Assembly (NCBI GenBank): GCA_902532015.1
Contig: CACAGI010000002.1
Span: forward strand, 78,846 to 142,845
Direction: 5' to 3'
DNA: 64,000 nucleotides
From: an uncultured SAR86 cluster bacterium
Lineage (GTDB): Bacteria > Pseudomonadota > Gammaproteobacteria > Magnimaribacterales > Magnimaribacteraceae
Both the position numbers and the translations under genes were made by a program. A model generated the notes under the pieces. It worked only from the letters and a program-made list of their open reading frames with translations, searched no databases and was not told the origin of the DNA. This document shows, piece after piece, positions 45,107 through 54,241 of this stretch (position 1 is the first letter of the stretch; each line of letters begins with the position of its first letter).

Positions 45107-45975
45107 GTATTTTAATTAATAAAGATACCAAAGTAATTTGTCAGGGCTTTACTGGTGGACAAGCAACTCAACATTGTATTCAGTGCATAGAGTATGGCAC
45201 TCAATTAGTAGGAGGAGTGACTCCAGGTAAAGGAGGGCAAACGCATCTAGATCTACCTGTTTTTAATTCTGTTAAAGAAGCAGTCAGTCAAACAGGAGCA
45301 ACTGCTAGTATTATTTTTGTTCCGGCTCCTTTTTGTAAGGCCTCAATACTTGAAGCTGCAGAATCAGGGATATCCTTAATTATATGCATTACAGAAGGAA
45401 TACCTACAATCGATATGCTAGAGGTTAAAGTTAGATGTGACAATCTTGGAGTAAGGCTAATTGGACCAAATTGTCCTGGAATTATTACTCCAGGCGAATG
45501 CAAGATGGGTATTATGCCAGGTGATATTCACCTTCCAGGTAAAGTTGGTGTTATATCTAGATCGGGCACTCTTACTTACGAAGCTGTTAAACAAACAACC
45601 GACTTAGGCTTTGGACAAACAAGTTGTGTAGGAATCGGAGGAGATCCAGTACCTGGATCCAGCTTTATAGACATATTAGATTTATTCCAGAATGATCCTA
45701 AAACAGAAGCAATTGTTATGGTAGGAGAAATAGGAGGAACTGCTGAAGAAGCTGCTGCTGAGTTTATTCAATCAAATGTAACAAAGCCAGTTGTCTCTTA
45801 TATAGCTGGGGTAACTGCTCCAGCTGGAAAAAGAATGGGACATGCTGGTGCCATAATTGCTGGGGGCAAAGGAACAGCTGAAGATAAGTTTAAAGCTTTA
45901 GAGAAAGCTGGAGTCCATACTGTTAAAAGCCCTGCTGACATAGGAAAGGGTGTAGCTGAAATAACCGGATGGTAA
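45103..45975 (+). CDS. sucD: succinyl-CoA synthetase alpha subunit
   Basis: 290 residues from TTG 45103. CoA-binding Rossmann domain ([21 protein letters not shown]) and phosphohistidine His247 in [16 protein letters not shown]. Its stop overlaps the next gene by 7 bases, so the enoyl-CoA hydratase is probably part of the same transcript. Confidence 0.97.
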   Translation: MSILINKDTKVICQGFTGGQATQHCIQCIEYGTQLVGGVTPGKGGQTHLDLPVFNSVKEAVSQTGATASIIFVPAPFCKASILEAAESGISLIICITEGIPTIDMLEVKVRCDNLGVRLIGPNCPGIITPGECKMGIMPGDIHLPGKVGVISRSGTLTYEAVKQTTDLGFGQTSCVGIGGDPVPGSSFIDILDLFQNDPKTEAIVMVGEIGGTAEEAAAEFIQSNVTKPVVSYIAGVTAPAGKRMGHAGAIIAGGKGTAEDKFKALEKAGVHTVKSPADIGKGVAEITGW

Positions 45976-46814
45976 AAGAATACGAAAATTTAAAAGTTGA
46001 AGACAATGGCCATGTAGTTATTTGTAATTTAACCAACCCCCCCACACATACTTTTACTTCCAAAAGCTTGATGGAAGTTCATGATTTCTTAGATCAAATG
46101 GAAAAGAAAAAAGATCTGAGGGTGCTGGCTTTCACGGGAGGAGGAGAAGATGTTTTTATTAAACATTATGAAGTAGGCGAGTTAGCTGAATCCGCAGAAA
46201 AGAATATTTCTGAAGCTAAAGAAGTCAGTTCAGAATATAGCCCTCCAAAAGAACTTCATCTCTTTCATAAAATGCTTCTTCGTTTAAGAGATATTGAAGC
46301 TATAGTCATTGCGGGAATTAATGGAAATACCGCAGGTGGTGGATGTGAATTTGCCTTGGGGTGCGATCTGAGAATAATGTCTGAAGGCCCCTATGCAATA
46401 GGTTTACCTGAGACTTCCGTAGGAATATTGCCAGGGGGAGGAGGGACTCAAAGATTGGCTCGACTTATAGGATCTTCAAGAGCTCTAGATTTAATTCTTC
46501 ATGCAAGGTTATTAAGCCCTCAAGAAGCTTTTGATTTCGGTTTAATTAATAAGTTAGTACCTCACGAAAGGTTTCGCGAAGAACTAATGGCTTATTGTTT
46601 GGATTTAGCATCACGTGCGCCCATAGCCCTCAGACAAGTAAAGAAAATCATTCATCACGGTCTAGATAAAACTTTAGAAGAAGGACTTCTAATGGAACAA
46701 GAAGCTTTTGATGTGACAATGCGATCTAATGATGCAGCTAAAGCTATGCGCTCAATGCTTGATACAGAAAAAGATATCGAAGATCGAACTGAGTTTAACT
46801 GGGAAGGAAATTAG
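45969..46814 (+). CDS. enoyl-CoA hydratase/isomerase family protein
   Basis: 281 residues of the crotonase fold. The oxyanion-hole segment [17 protein letters not shown] and the second catalytic region [18 protein letters not shown] carry both glutamates used by true hydratases. A role in fatty-acid beta-oxidation is likely. Overlap with sucD suggests that acyl-CoA breakdown and the TCA cycle are expressed together. Exact substrate unknown. Confidence 0.87.
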   Translation: MVKEYENLKVEDNGHVVICNLTNPPTHTFTSKSLMEVHDFLDQMEKKKDLRVLAFTGGGEDVFIKHYEVGELAESAEKNISEAKEVSSEYSPPKELHLFHKMLLRLRDIEAIVIAGINGNTAGGGCEFALGCDLRIMSEGPYAIGLPETSVGILPGGGGTQRLARLIGSSRALDLILHARLLSPQEAFDFGLINKLVPHERFREELMAYCLDLASRAPIALRQVKKIIHHGLDKTLEEGLLMEQEAFDVTMRSNDAAKAMRSMLDTEKDIEDRTEFNWEGN

Positions 46815-47840
46815 TTACTCGTCTGCAACTTTAATTACTTGTTTACCAAAGTTCTTTCCACTCAAAACATCTCTTAAACCCTGAGGAGCATTCTCAAAAC
46901 CTTCAGTAACAGTTTCTTCGTATTTAATTTTTCCTTCAACAATCCAGTTACAAAGTTCATCAGTGGCTTCTCGCCACTCTTTAAACCATTCAGTGACGAC
47001 AAAGAATCTGTGATCAGGTACAGGATCAAGAGCTCCAAAAACATGGAAAGGGGTTTCTTCTTTGGTCATATCTTCTGAATTATAAGCAGAGATAAATCCA
47101 CAAATGGGTACTCTCGAACCAGGGTTCAGAAGTTTAGCTACTGCTTTACTGACTGGACCACCTACATTTTCAAAGTAGATATCTATTCCGTCAGGACATG
47201 CAGCGGTCAAATCTTCTTCCAGGTTCCCAGCTTTGTAATCTATGCAGTCATCGAAACCTAGTTCATTTTTTACGTATGAACATTTTTTTTCTCCACCAGC
47301 AACACCAACCACCCTACATCCTAAGATTTTACCCATTTGCCCAACTACAGTACCAACAGCACCTGAAGCCGCTGAGACTACAATAGTTTCTCCTGATTTA
47401 GGTAAGCCCAATCTTAAAAGACCAAAATACGCTGTTCTTCCAGGCATCCCGACAGTTCCTAAATAGGTTGATAAAGGAACAATGGAGGGGTCGGCTTTAA
47501 ATAATGCAGGGTTTTCATCATTAGCCACTATGTAAGTTTGCCAGCCTTGGTGAACGCAAAGATATTCACCAACAATATATTTATCTGATTTACTTTCAAC
47601 AACCACACCCACACTTTCACCGGTCATCGGTTCTCCTAATGCAGCAGGATCTGCATAGGATTCGCCATCATTCATTCTTCCTCTCATGTATGGATCAATT
47701 GAGAGATAAAGAACTTTAATTAAAATCTCTCCTTCTTTTAGTTCTGGTACTTGATGTTCATTGAGTTTCCAGCAATCATCTTCAGGCATGCCTGTAGGTC
47801 TTTTATCTAGTAACCATTGTTGATTTATATAAGTTGTCAT
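46815..47840 (-). CDS. NADP-dependent oxidoreductase, CurA/PTGR-like MDR family
   Basis: 341 residues. A zinc-free medium-chain reductase: SIDPYMRGRM and the NADPH motif AASGAVGTVVGQMGKILG, then GVAGG. Related enzymes reduce the double bond of alpha,beta-unsaturated ketones (curcumin reductase CurA, leukotriene B4 dehydrogenase family). The gene abuts the convergent hydratase with no gap and lies 12 bases after tusA on the same strand. Confidence 0.88.
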   Translation of the reverse strand: MTTYINQQWLLDKRPTGMPEDDCWKLNEHQVPELKEGEILIKVLYLSIDPYMRGRMNDGESYADPAALGEPMTGESVGVVVESKSDKYIVGEYLCVHQGWQTYIVANDENPALFKADPSIVPLSTYLGTVGMPGRTAYFGLLRLGLPKSGETIVVSAASGAVGTVVGQMGKILGCRVVGVAGGEKKCSYVKNELGFDDCIDYKAGNLEEDLTAACPDGIDIYFENVGGPVSKAVAKLLNPGSRVPICGFISAYNSEDMTKEETPFHVFGALDPVPDHRFFVVTEWFKEWREATDELCNWIVEGKIKYEETVTEGFENAPQGLRDVLSGKNFGKQVIKVADE

Positions 47841-47852
47841 TTAGTCTCCTAA

Positions 47853-48095
47853 TTAAGTATGTATTATATTCTTATCACGTCTTTCAACAAGATAATAGAA
47901 GTTTTCGTTATTAATCTCTTTTTTTAGTAATTTATGTCCAAGAAACTCACAAAATTTATCTATATCTCTCTCTGTGCTGGGGTCTGTAGCAAATACTTCT
48001 ATAGTATCCCCATGTCTTGATTCCCTGATGGCTTTATGAAGCAACATAATAGGTTCAGGACATTTTAGTCCTTTTGCATCTACTTTAAGACTCAT
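47853..48095 (-). CDS. tusA: sulfur carrier TusA
   Basis: 80 residues. The CPEP motif holds the persulfide-accepting Cys12 (GLKCPEPIMLLHKAI). TusA takes sulfur from IscS and passes it to the TusBCD/E relay for tRNA 2-thiouridine or other sulfur pathways. Its start lies inside the 3' end of the MATE gene (11-base overlap). Confidence 0.92.
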   Translation of the reverse strand: MSLKVDAKGLKCPEPIMLLHKAIRESRHGDTIEVFATDPSTERDIDKFCEFLGHKLLKKEINNENFYYLVERRDKNIIHT

Positions 48096-49473
48096 CAATA
48101 TATTTACTTGATATTATTCTCACTCTTCTAACTATTAATGTTGCAGCAAAAAGAAGACCTAGACACATACCCGTCCACATGCCAACAGCGCCCATCGAAT
48201 CAACAACCAGATCTGTTATTGACAAGATAATGCCTACTGGCATACCCACGCCCCAATAAGAAAAGGCTAGGATTTTCATAGGTCCAAAAGTATCTTTGTA
48301 GCCTCTTAATGCTCCAATACCTCCCATAGCTAATCCATCTGCTATTTGAAAAAAAGCAGCAAAAAATAATAAGGTTACTGCTATAGAAACAACTTCAGGG
48401 TTTGAATTAAGAATAGTTGCTAAAAATTCAGCATTTATGAGTATTAATAAGCTTGTGATTACTGCACAGATAGTTGCCAACCTAAGAGCAAAATATGAAC
48501 TGTATTTAGCTCCAACCAATTTATTTGCACCTACATTATTTCCTACTCTAACTGCAGCTGCGTTACCTATTGCAAGAGGCACCATGAAGAATAGTCCACC
48601 TATCGTCAAAGCTACTCCGTTTGCAGCTATTACTTCGCTTCCATACCTTCCTAGAATTATTCCTGTTCCACTAAACATACTAAGCTCAACAAAATTCCCT
48701 AAGCCAACAGGCAGTCCACCTTTGAGTATTTCTTTAAGTTTAATTAAATTTGGAAAATCAAAATTAGAGAATAAATTAGTAGATTGGTATGCCTTATTAA
48801 ATTTTAAATAAAAAATTAAAATGGTGAAAGAAGTCCATGTCCCAATAACTGCAGATAAACCAGCACCTCTAGCCCCCATTTCTGGAAAACCAAAGTTTCC
48901 GTATATAAAAGTATAGTTACCGATTATGGCAATACAGAGCATTAAAATGTTAAGTACTGTAATGGGAAGGGGTCTTGTGATTCCTTCGCATAAAGATCTT
49001 AAGGGCTGACTTAAGAGTATTGCAGGTAAAGCAAAAATAAAGAAACTTAAATATTCTTCTGAGTATTTAATTATTTCAGGGTTTACCTTCGCTATTGTAA
49101 GTATCCAAGAAGCTTGAGACAAAACGAACATTCCGAATAAAACTATTGGTATTGATAGCCATATTGCCTGTCTGACTAGAGGCCCAATCTCGTCTATTTT
49201 TCTTGCTCCAAATAGTTGAGCTACCATAGGAGTAACAAAGAACAATATCCCACCTATACCAACCATAATTGGAAACCATAAATTCCCAGCTAACATTATT
49301 CCTGCCTGCACATCTGTAGAATAATGACCTGATTGAATAACTGAATTGACTTGAATCAATTGCAAAGCTAATTGAGTTAAAAACATTGGTGCAGCTAGTT
49401 TAAAAAAACTATAAGCTTCTTCTCGAGCTTTACTTGATAATAAACTCTTTGTTTGATTTAAGGGTTGTTCCAT
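48085..49473 (-). CDS. MATE family efflux transporter
   Basis: 462 residues, 12 predicted helices in two repeated halves (PMFLTQLALQLIQVNSVIQSG; GLPVGLGNFVELSMFSGTG). MATE proteins export cationic drugs or metabolites using sodium or proton gradients; substrate unknown. It is divergent from the acyltransferase gene, with a 44-base gap to the proposed start. Confidence 0.9.
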   Translation of the reverse strand: MEQPLNQTKSLLSSKAREEAYSFFKLAAPMFLTQLALQLIQVNSVIQSGHYSTDVQAGIMLAGNLWFPIMVGIGGILFFVTPMVAQLFGARKIDEIGPLVRQAIWLSIPIVLFGMFVLSQASWILTIAKVNPEIIKYSEEYLSFFIFALPAILLSQPLRSLCEGITRPLPITVLNILMLCIAIIGNYTFIYGNFGFPEMGARGAGLSAVIGTWTSFTILIFYLKFNKAYQSTNLFSNFDFPNLIKLKEILKGGLPVGLGNFVELSMFSGTGIILGRYGSEVIAANGVALTIGGLFFMVPLAIGNAAAVRVGNNVGANKLVGAKYSSYFALRLATICAVITSLLILINAEFLATILNSNPEVVSIAVTLLFFAAFFQIADGLAMGGIGALRGYKDTFGPMKILAFSYWGVGMPVGIILSITDLVVDSMGAVGMWTGMCLGLLFAATLIVRRVRIISSKYIDES

Positions 49474-49517
49474 AGAAGGTGCGTATCATATCATGTAGCT
49501 AAAAATCGAGGTTAACT

Positions 49518-50240
49518 ATCAGACAAGACAACAGACCTTATTGGCTTAAAAAAATATTTTCAAAATATAATAATTTTTATATTAAGAAATTCATTGCCCC
49601 TCAATTTGAATCTTTTGGCAAAGACCCCAACATCATGGGTTCCAGATATCTAGATATTTATGGAAAAAAAATAAGCATAGGTGATTATCCGACCATGGTA
49701 GCTTCACCAGATAATTACATACACTTAACTACATGGAATTTAGGTGATCATGATGGAGAAATTGTAATAGATGATTATTGTTTATTGACTCCTGGAGTGC
49801 GAATAGCATCTGCTTCTAAAATCACTATCGGTAAAGGATGTATGTTTGCTAATAGCTCATATATTTCTGATGCTGATTGGCATGGCATATACGATAGAGC
49901 TACTCCTGTCGGTAAGACTTCTCCTATTGTGCTTGAAGATAATGTTTGGATAGGAGATAGCGCAATAGTAGGCAAGGGTGTCAAGATTGGCAAAAATAGT
50001 ATAGTAGCTGCAGGAGCTGTTGTTGTAAAAGACGTTCCAGCTAATGTAGTGGTTGGGGGTAATCCAGCTAAGATTATAAAAGAATTGGATCCGTCTATTG
50101 CAGGATTAACCAGAATGGAGTTATTTAAAGATCCTTTAGGTCTTGAAGATTTGTATGAGCAAATAGATAGATATACTTTAAAAAATAATAGTTTATTTGG
50201 TTATTTAAGAAGTATCTTTTTTAGAAATAAAACTCATTAA
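49518..50240 (+). CDS. hexapeptide-repeat acyltransferase, possible ATC start
   Basis: 240 residues if started at ATC 49518, or 201 from ATG 49635. The left-handed beta-helix repeats run from about residue 80 to 170 ([20 protein letters not shown], then [14 protein letters not shown]), as in O-acetyltransferases of the maltose/galactoside acetyltransferase type. Upstream of the ATG the frame stays open and encodes a segment with the sense of family N-termini ([19 protein letters not shown], then PQFESFG), yet it holds no ATG, GTG or TTG. GAGG at 49508-49511 is well placed for ATC 49518. Acceptor substrate unknown; sugar or lipid acetylation is likely. Confidence 0.78.
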   Translation: MRQDNRPYWLKKIFSKYNNFYIKKFIAPQFESFGKDPNIMGSRYLDIYGKKISIGDYPTMVASPDNYIHLTTWNLGDHDGEIVIDDYCLLTPGVRIASASKITIGKGCMFANSSYISDADWHGIYDRATPVGKTSPIVLEDNVWIGDSAIVGKGVKIGKNSIVAAGAVVVKDVPANVVVGGNPAKIIKELDPSIAGLTRMELFKDPLGLEDLYEQIDRYTLKNNSLFGYLRSIFFRNKTH

Positions 50241-50259
50241 AAGAATACAATAAATACTC

Positions 50260-50287
50260 TAGACAATGAGTCTTATTGTGAGATACT
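50260..50287 (+). promoter_or_regulatory. possible promoter of the secreted-protein cluster
   Basis: TAGACA (50260-50265) and GATACT (50282-50287), 16-base spacer, both imperfect. Placed in the 138-base gap before the first cluster gene. Confidence 0.3.
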
Positions 50288-50378
50288 AAATGACGTTTTA
50301 GATCTCCATTTGGCTAATTTCGTGGGGAAAGTTTCTGATCAGGGTCTAAGACTGATTTTAAACTTTTGGAGAGAAAAA

Positions 50379-51140
50379 ATGAATTTAATTTCTAAGGCAC
50401 TATTGCCTCTAATTTTAGCCCTTTCTTTTAATATTTCTGCGGATGATCATGTTCCTGAAGCACCTTACTTGTTTCCTTTAGAAACAATGCAATGCAATTT
50501 CAATGAAAATAAAGACATGGACGACTTAATGAAACTTCAAGGAGAGTGGAATAAATTTATACAAGGTAACGAAGACATAGCATATGCAGCTTGGGTTATT
50601 ACCCCTCTGTATAGATCAGCTAGTGATTTTACAAATGATATAGCTTGGTTAGGAGTTTCGCCTAGTTGGACTGCTTTTGGAAAAGGGTATCAAGCTTGGT
50701 TTGAAGAAGCTGGAAGGTTGGCTGAAAAATTTAACGAAGTTTATACATGTGATACACGACAAATGTTTGCTACTCAATCAATTAGGCAATCTGAGAATAC
50801 TTCGGATAGCGGAGTAATGTTGGTGAGTAATTGTTCTTTAATTAATGATGCAACGCTTATGGATGTTGCCATGGCAGATCAAAAATGGAATGCATATCTT
50901 GATAGCCAAAATTCAAATGGTTCAATTTTCAGATGGTATCCTGGTCCAGGGACACCTACAGACTTAGATTACTCTTTTAAATATGTCCAAACTGCTTCAT
51001 CCATGTCGGCTTGGGGTGAGAGCTCTGAATCATTTGTTAATGGAGGAGGCTTAATGAAGCAAGCAGAAATTTTTGGAAATATAGTTTCTTGCGATTCAGC
51101 AAGATTTTATGCAATCAATGCTTATGGTGGACAGCAATAG
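50379..51140 (+). CDS. secreted duplicated-domain protein, paralogue 1
   Basis: 253 residues from ATG 50379 (GGAGAG at 50368-50373). A longer frame from 50310 would bury the signal peptide (1-20, cut before ADDH). The mature protein has two similar halves, each opening and closing with a cysteine: Cys39-Cys124 and Cys152-Cys238, spacing 85 and 86. Each half carries a W-N-x-[FY/AYL] helix (GEWNKF; QKWNAYLDSQ) and Trp-rich strands (AAWVITPLYRS; FRWYPGPGTP). The pattern resembles tandem dimeric alpha/beta-barrel domains. Family not recognised; function unknown. Periplasmic or secreted. Confidence 0.85.
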   Translation: MNLISKALLPLILALSFNISADDHVPEAPYLFPLETMQCNFNENKDMDDLMKLQGEWNKFIQGNEDIAYAAWVITPLYRSASDFTNDIAWLGVSPSWTAFGKGYQAWFEEAGRLAEKFNEVYTCDTRQMFATQSIRQSENTSDSGVMLVSNCSLINDATLMDVAMADQKWNAYLDSQNSNGSIFRWYPGPGTPTDLDYSFKYVQTASSMSAWGESSESFVNGGGLMKQAEIFGNIVSCDSARFYAINAYGGQQ

Positions 51141-51167
51141 AATTAAAAACTAAATAAAGGAATAATT

Positions 51168-51917
51168 ATGAAAAATAAAATAATAATAAGCTTAGCAACT
51201 TTGTTGCTTTCTTTAACGGCTTTAGCAGACGATCATGTGCCTACCTATATCCCTCTGGAAGGTTTTGCATGTAATTATAATTCTGGACAAGATATGGGAG
51301 ACTTATTAAAGGTTACTGACAAATGGAATGACTACGCCGATGAAACTGGCGTTCAATATAATGCTTGGATTTTCACCCCTTACTTTTATAGCGAAGATCA
51401 GCAAGCGGATACTTATTGGATTGGCGTTGCCCCAACTTGGGAAGAATTAATGAGAGGGGCTGAAACTATGATAGCTCCAAAAGGTCAAAAAATTCAGGCT
51501 GAATTTGATAAAGTTTCTAATTGCTATGATCACACTAACTGGGGTCTAGAAATTGTCAGACCCTCTGCTGAATTAGGAGACGGTGTTGTCACAATCCAAT
51601 GGTGTACCTTGACAGAAGGAACAACTCCAGACCAGATTTTTGCTGCTGATAAAAAAATGAATGCATTTATGGACCAGGGAAGTTCAACTGGAGGAGTAAG
51701 CAGATGGTGGCCAGGATCAGGCATACCTTCAAGATTTGAAGCTGACTTATTATGGGTTCAATCTGCTGAAAGCATGACTGCCTGGGGAAGAGGAGCAGAT
51801 CAAGCAGTAAATGGAGGAGGTAATCAAGTGGCTCAGGAGATTTATGGAGACTTGATGACTTGCACAAACAGAGAAGTTTTCATAGCGGATGCAGTAAGAA
51901 TTACACAACAAAATTAA
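51168..51917 (+). CDS. secreted duplicated-domain protein, paralogue 2
   Basis: 249 residues; signal peptide 1-20 (LTALA, mature start DDHVP). Clearly related to the preceding protein: Cys35-Cys119 and Cys146-Cys232 (spacings 84 and 86), DKWNDY, NAWIFTPYFYS, RPSAELGDG, SRWWPGSGIP and ESMTAWGRGADQAVNGGG. The near-equal cysteine spacing in both halves supports an internal duplication with one disulfide per domain. AAGGAA precedes the ATG. It lies 27 bases after paralogue 1. Confidence 0.86.
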   Translation: MKNKIIISLATLLLSLTALADDHVPTYIPLEGFACNYNSGQDMGDLLKVTDKWNDYADETGVQYNAWIFTPYFYSEDQQADTYWIGVAPTWEELMRGAETMIAPKGQKIQAEFDKVSNCYDHTNWGLEIVRPSAELGDGVVTIQWCTLTEGTTPDQIFAADKKMNAFMDQGSSTGGVSRWWPGSGIPSRFEADLLWVQSAESMTAWGRGADQAVNGGGNQVAQEIYGDLMTCTNREVFIADAVRITQQN

Positions 51918-51930
51918 TTAAGGAAAAAAA

Positions 51931-52644
51931 ATGAAAAAAATAATTAAGAATTTTACTTTTTTGGCTTTACTTTTTAGTTCAGCAAGCGTGTTCGCTTTGC
52001 AGGGACTTAATGTAATAACTATAACTACAGATGACCCTCAAGAATATGTTGAGTGGCTTACTGAAAGCCAGTCTGTATTCCAAGAAGCACAAGGAGACAG
52101 TATAGCTGCGCAAGGTATATGTTCTCCTACAGCCGGAGGAGTTTACACAAACGAGCATTATGTTTGGTCAATTGCTCCCTCAATATCAGCCATGATGTCT
52201 AATCCCGAGTTCTTTACTGACAAGAACGTTGTAAAAGCAATAAGGAAAATTGCAAGTAAAAGGGAAGTAGTAAGAAGAGACTTGATGTACGTAATTAAAG
52301 AAGCTGACATAGGTGCTCCTGGTCAAACGACTGCTCAATACAACTTAATTTCGTCTACAGATGATATAAGTGGTTATGCTGCTGCACTTACTAATATGGA
52401 AAAAGCTGCTGCTAGAAATGGTTTTGAAGACATATCAGTAGCACTTTTTGGTTCTTTGGCTGGTGGCGATAGAGCTTTAACTGTTATGGCAAGCGTTCAG
52501 GCACCAAATCCAGAAAGGCTAGGCGCATTCTTTGATGAAAGACAGTCTGGTTGGATGAGCGAAGCTATGTCTGAATTTCCAGGTATAAGAACACCTGAAA
52601 TAGATTTCATGATGATGTGTACAACACTCTCTGTTAACAACTAG
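51931..52644 (+). CDS. secreted protein of the same cluster, divergent type A
   Basis: 237 residues; signal peptide 1-22 (SSASVFA). It lacks the four-cysteine pattern, holding only Cys64 and Cys230. Two halves are again suggested: GLNVITITTDDPQEYVEWL begins the first, QYNLISSTDDISGYAAAL the second, each a strand followed by a helix, as in alpha/beta-barrel monooxygenase-like folds. Function unknown. It begins 13 bases after paralogue 2, with AAGGA upstream. Confidence 0.82.
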   Translation: MKKIIKNFTFLALLFSSASVFALQGLNVITITTDDPQEYVEWLTESQSVFQEAQGDSIAAQGICSPTAGGVYTNEHYVWSIAPSISAMMSNPEFFTDKNVVKAIRKIASKREVVRRDLMYVIKEADIGAPGQTTAQYNLISSTDDISGYAAALTNMEKAAARNGFEDISVALFGSLAGGDRALTVMASVQAPNPERLGAFFDERQSGWMSEAMSEFPGIRTPEIDFMMMCTTLSVNN

Positions 52645-52658
52645 ATATAGAGGCAAAA

Positions 52659-53408
52659 ATGAAAAAAATTATATTTACGCTGATATTTTTATCATCCACT
52701 TTTATATTTGCTAATCCTGTTTGGGTTCAATATGACTTCAAGGTTGATTCGCCTCAGAATGCTGCAAAGATCGTTGAGGCTACTGACAAACTCATGTCGG
52801 CTTCTTTCACAAAAAAGAACTTTAAAGGTTCTCTTCATTTAAATGCTTGGATTGCTAACGGAAATAGCGAAGCCACACACAGCTATGCTGTTTTACAGCC
52901 CAGCTTAGCAGAGCATGAAAAATGGATGAATGCATTACAGAATAGTTCAACTGGTCAAGAGTTTTATGATGTTTTTAACTCAAATTCAACTCCAGTTTTT
53001 CAGAGAGTGAATTCTTTCATACAAACTTTTGGCAACCCTTCAAACGAAGATGTTTACTGGATTGTTCATAAATTTGTGGCTCAACCATCTGATCTAGAAG
53101 ATATTCTTGAATCCCACAAAGATATGGATGAAAGAATAAAAGCCGATTTTCCTGGGCAATTTGGGCTTTCTTCAGTCATGTTCGGTTCAAACCAAGATGT
53201 TACGCATCTTTTGACAGTTGGATATAGTTCTATGGCTGAGTTAGAAGCTTGGGAAGATTCTGTAGCTACTAATGGACCAGTTCAACATTTTTTAGAGGAA
53301 ATGGATGATATGGTTACCTGGACTGGAAGCGATGTTTTATTTAATGCTAGAGTTTACGATTCTGCTTCTGACTTAGAACAGTTTGTAACAAAAGATTTCG
53401 AAGAATAA
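52659..53408 (+). CDS. secreted protein of the same cluster, divergent type B
   Basis: 249 residues; signal peptide 1-18 (FIFA). No cysteine. Two strand-helix halves are visible: WVQYDFKVDSPQNAAKIVEA and VYWIVHKFVAQPSDLEDILE, each followed by segments ending in a conserved-looking SMAELEAWED or SLAEHEKWMN helix. This repeats the domain plan of its neighbours without the disulfides. Function unknown. GAGG precedes the ATG; the gap to the previous gene is 14 bases. Confidence 0.82.
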   Translation: MKKIIFTLIFLSSTFIFANPVWVQYDFKVDSPQNAAKIVEATDKLMSASFTKKNFKGSLHLNAWIANGNSEATHSYAVLQPSLAEHEKWMNALQNSSTGQEFYDVFNSNSTPVFQRVNSFIQTFGNPSNEDVYWIVHKFVAQPSDLEDILESHKDMDERIKADFPGQFGLSSVMFGSNQDVTHLLTVGYSSMAELEAWEDSVATNGPVQHFLEEMDDMVTWTGSDVLFNARVYDSASDLEQFVTKDFEE

Positions 53409-53424
53409 CTATTAAGGAGAAAAA

Positions 53425-54168
53425 ATGAAAATTAGATTATTTTTAATTACTGTTTTATTAACTTTTCAAGCATCAATCTTTTCGGATGATCATTATGTCA
53501 CTTACACAGGAGAGGTTCTGCAGTGTAATTTGAAAGATGGTAAGGATGTAGACGACGTTCTTAAGATGGTTAAAAATGATTGGTATGATCTTGAGTACCC
53601 TGCGCCTTATGAAGGATGGGTTTTAACGCCTACTTTATACTCATCAAGCGATGGTGGTTATGACTTAGCTTGGGCAGGATTTACATTTAACAATACTGAT
53701 ATGGGAAATACTTTGGATTGGTTCTTTGAAAATGGAACAAAAGTATTTAGTAAATGGGGAGATCTAGTAGATTGCGCTTCTTGGAGTCATTGGGATATCT
53801 TTCAAGCTAGACAGCCATCTGCTGAACTTGATGAAGGAGATACAAATTATTGGGCTTTTTCAAGTTGTTCTTTCAGGGAAGGTAAAAGTGCCTCTGATTT
53901 ACAAGAGAATGATGAAGTATGGAATAAATACTTAGACAGCATTGGCCATACTGGTGGAGTTTGGAGATGGTGGCCTGGAGGTGGTTCAGATTCGACTGCT
54001 ACCAATGATTTTTATATCAATGTTGGATTTAGCTCTATGGCAGAATATGGTGCAGCAAGAGATGCGAGGCTTAAAAATCTGATCGCTGGAACCTATCCTG
54101 AGGGCGTGGCTGATTGTGATCAACCCAGGGTGTATTCAGCTAATAATATAAAAGTTATAAGTGAATAG
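53425..54168 (+). CDS. secreted duplicated-domain protein, paralogue 3
   Basis: 247 residues; signal peptide 1-20, mature start DDHYV, the same DDH as paralogues 1 and 2. Cys34-Cys117 and Cys148-Cys231, spacing 83 in both halves. Shared blocks: KDGKDVDDVLKM, EGWVLTPTLYSS, RQPSAELDEGD, EVWNKYLDS, VWRWWPGGGSD and the C-terminal CDQPRVYSANNIK. AAGGAG before the ATG is the strongest ribosome site of the cluster. Function unknown. A terminator follows after 18 bases. Confidence 0.86.
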   Translation: MKIRLFLITVLLTFQASIFSDDHYVTYTGEVLQCNLKDGKDVDDVLKMVKNDWYDLEYPAPYEGWVLTPTLYSSSDGGYDLAWAGFTFNNTDMGNTLDWFFENGTKVFSKWGDLVDCASWSHWDIFQARQPSAELDEGDTNYWAFSSCSFREGKSASDLQENDEVWNKYLDSIGHTGGVWRWWPGGGSDSTATNDFYINVGFSSMAEYGAARDARLKNLIAGTYPEGVADCDQPRVYSANNIKVISE

Positions 54169-54186
54169 AGGCTAATTAAATAAAAG

Positions 54187-54213
54187 ACGGCCACTAGAGT
54201 GGCCGTTTTTTTT
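54187..54213 (+). terminator. strong Rho-independent terminator
   Basis: ACGGCCAC (54187-54194), loop TAGA, GTGGCCGT (54199-54206), followed by eight T. A perfect 8-bp GC-rich stem, the strongest terminator in the window. It closes the five-gene secreted-protein cluster. Confidence 0.93.
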
Positions 54214-54241
54214 AGTTTCTAAAATTGATACTATATTTGAA

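Noticed and set aside
48437..48811. 124-residue frame antisense to the MATE gene
   Set aside because: Its composition (Pro/Ala/Leu-rich) is the complement of membrane-helix codons; the MATE frame has clear homology.
50310..50378. N-terminal extension of the first secreted protein
   Set aside because: It would hide a clear signal peptide that begins at ATG 50379, which also has the ribosome-binding site.
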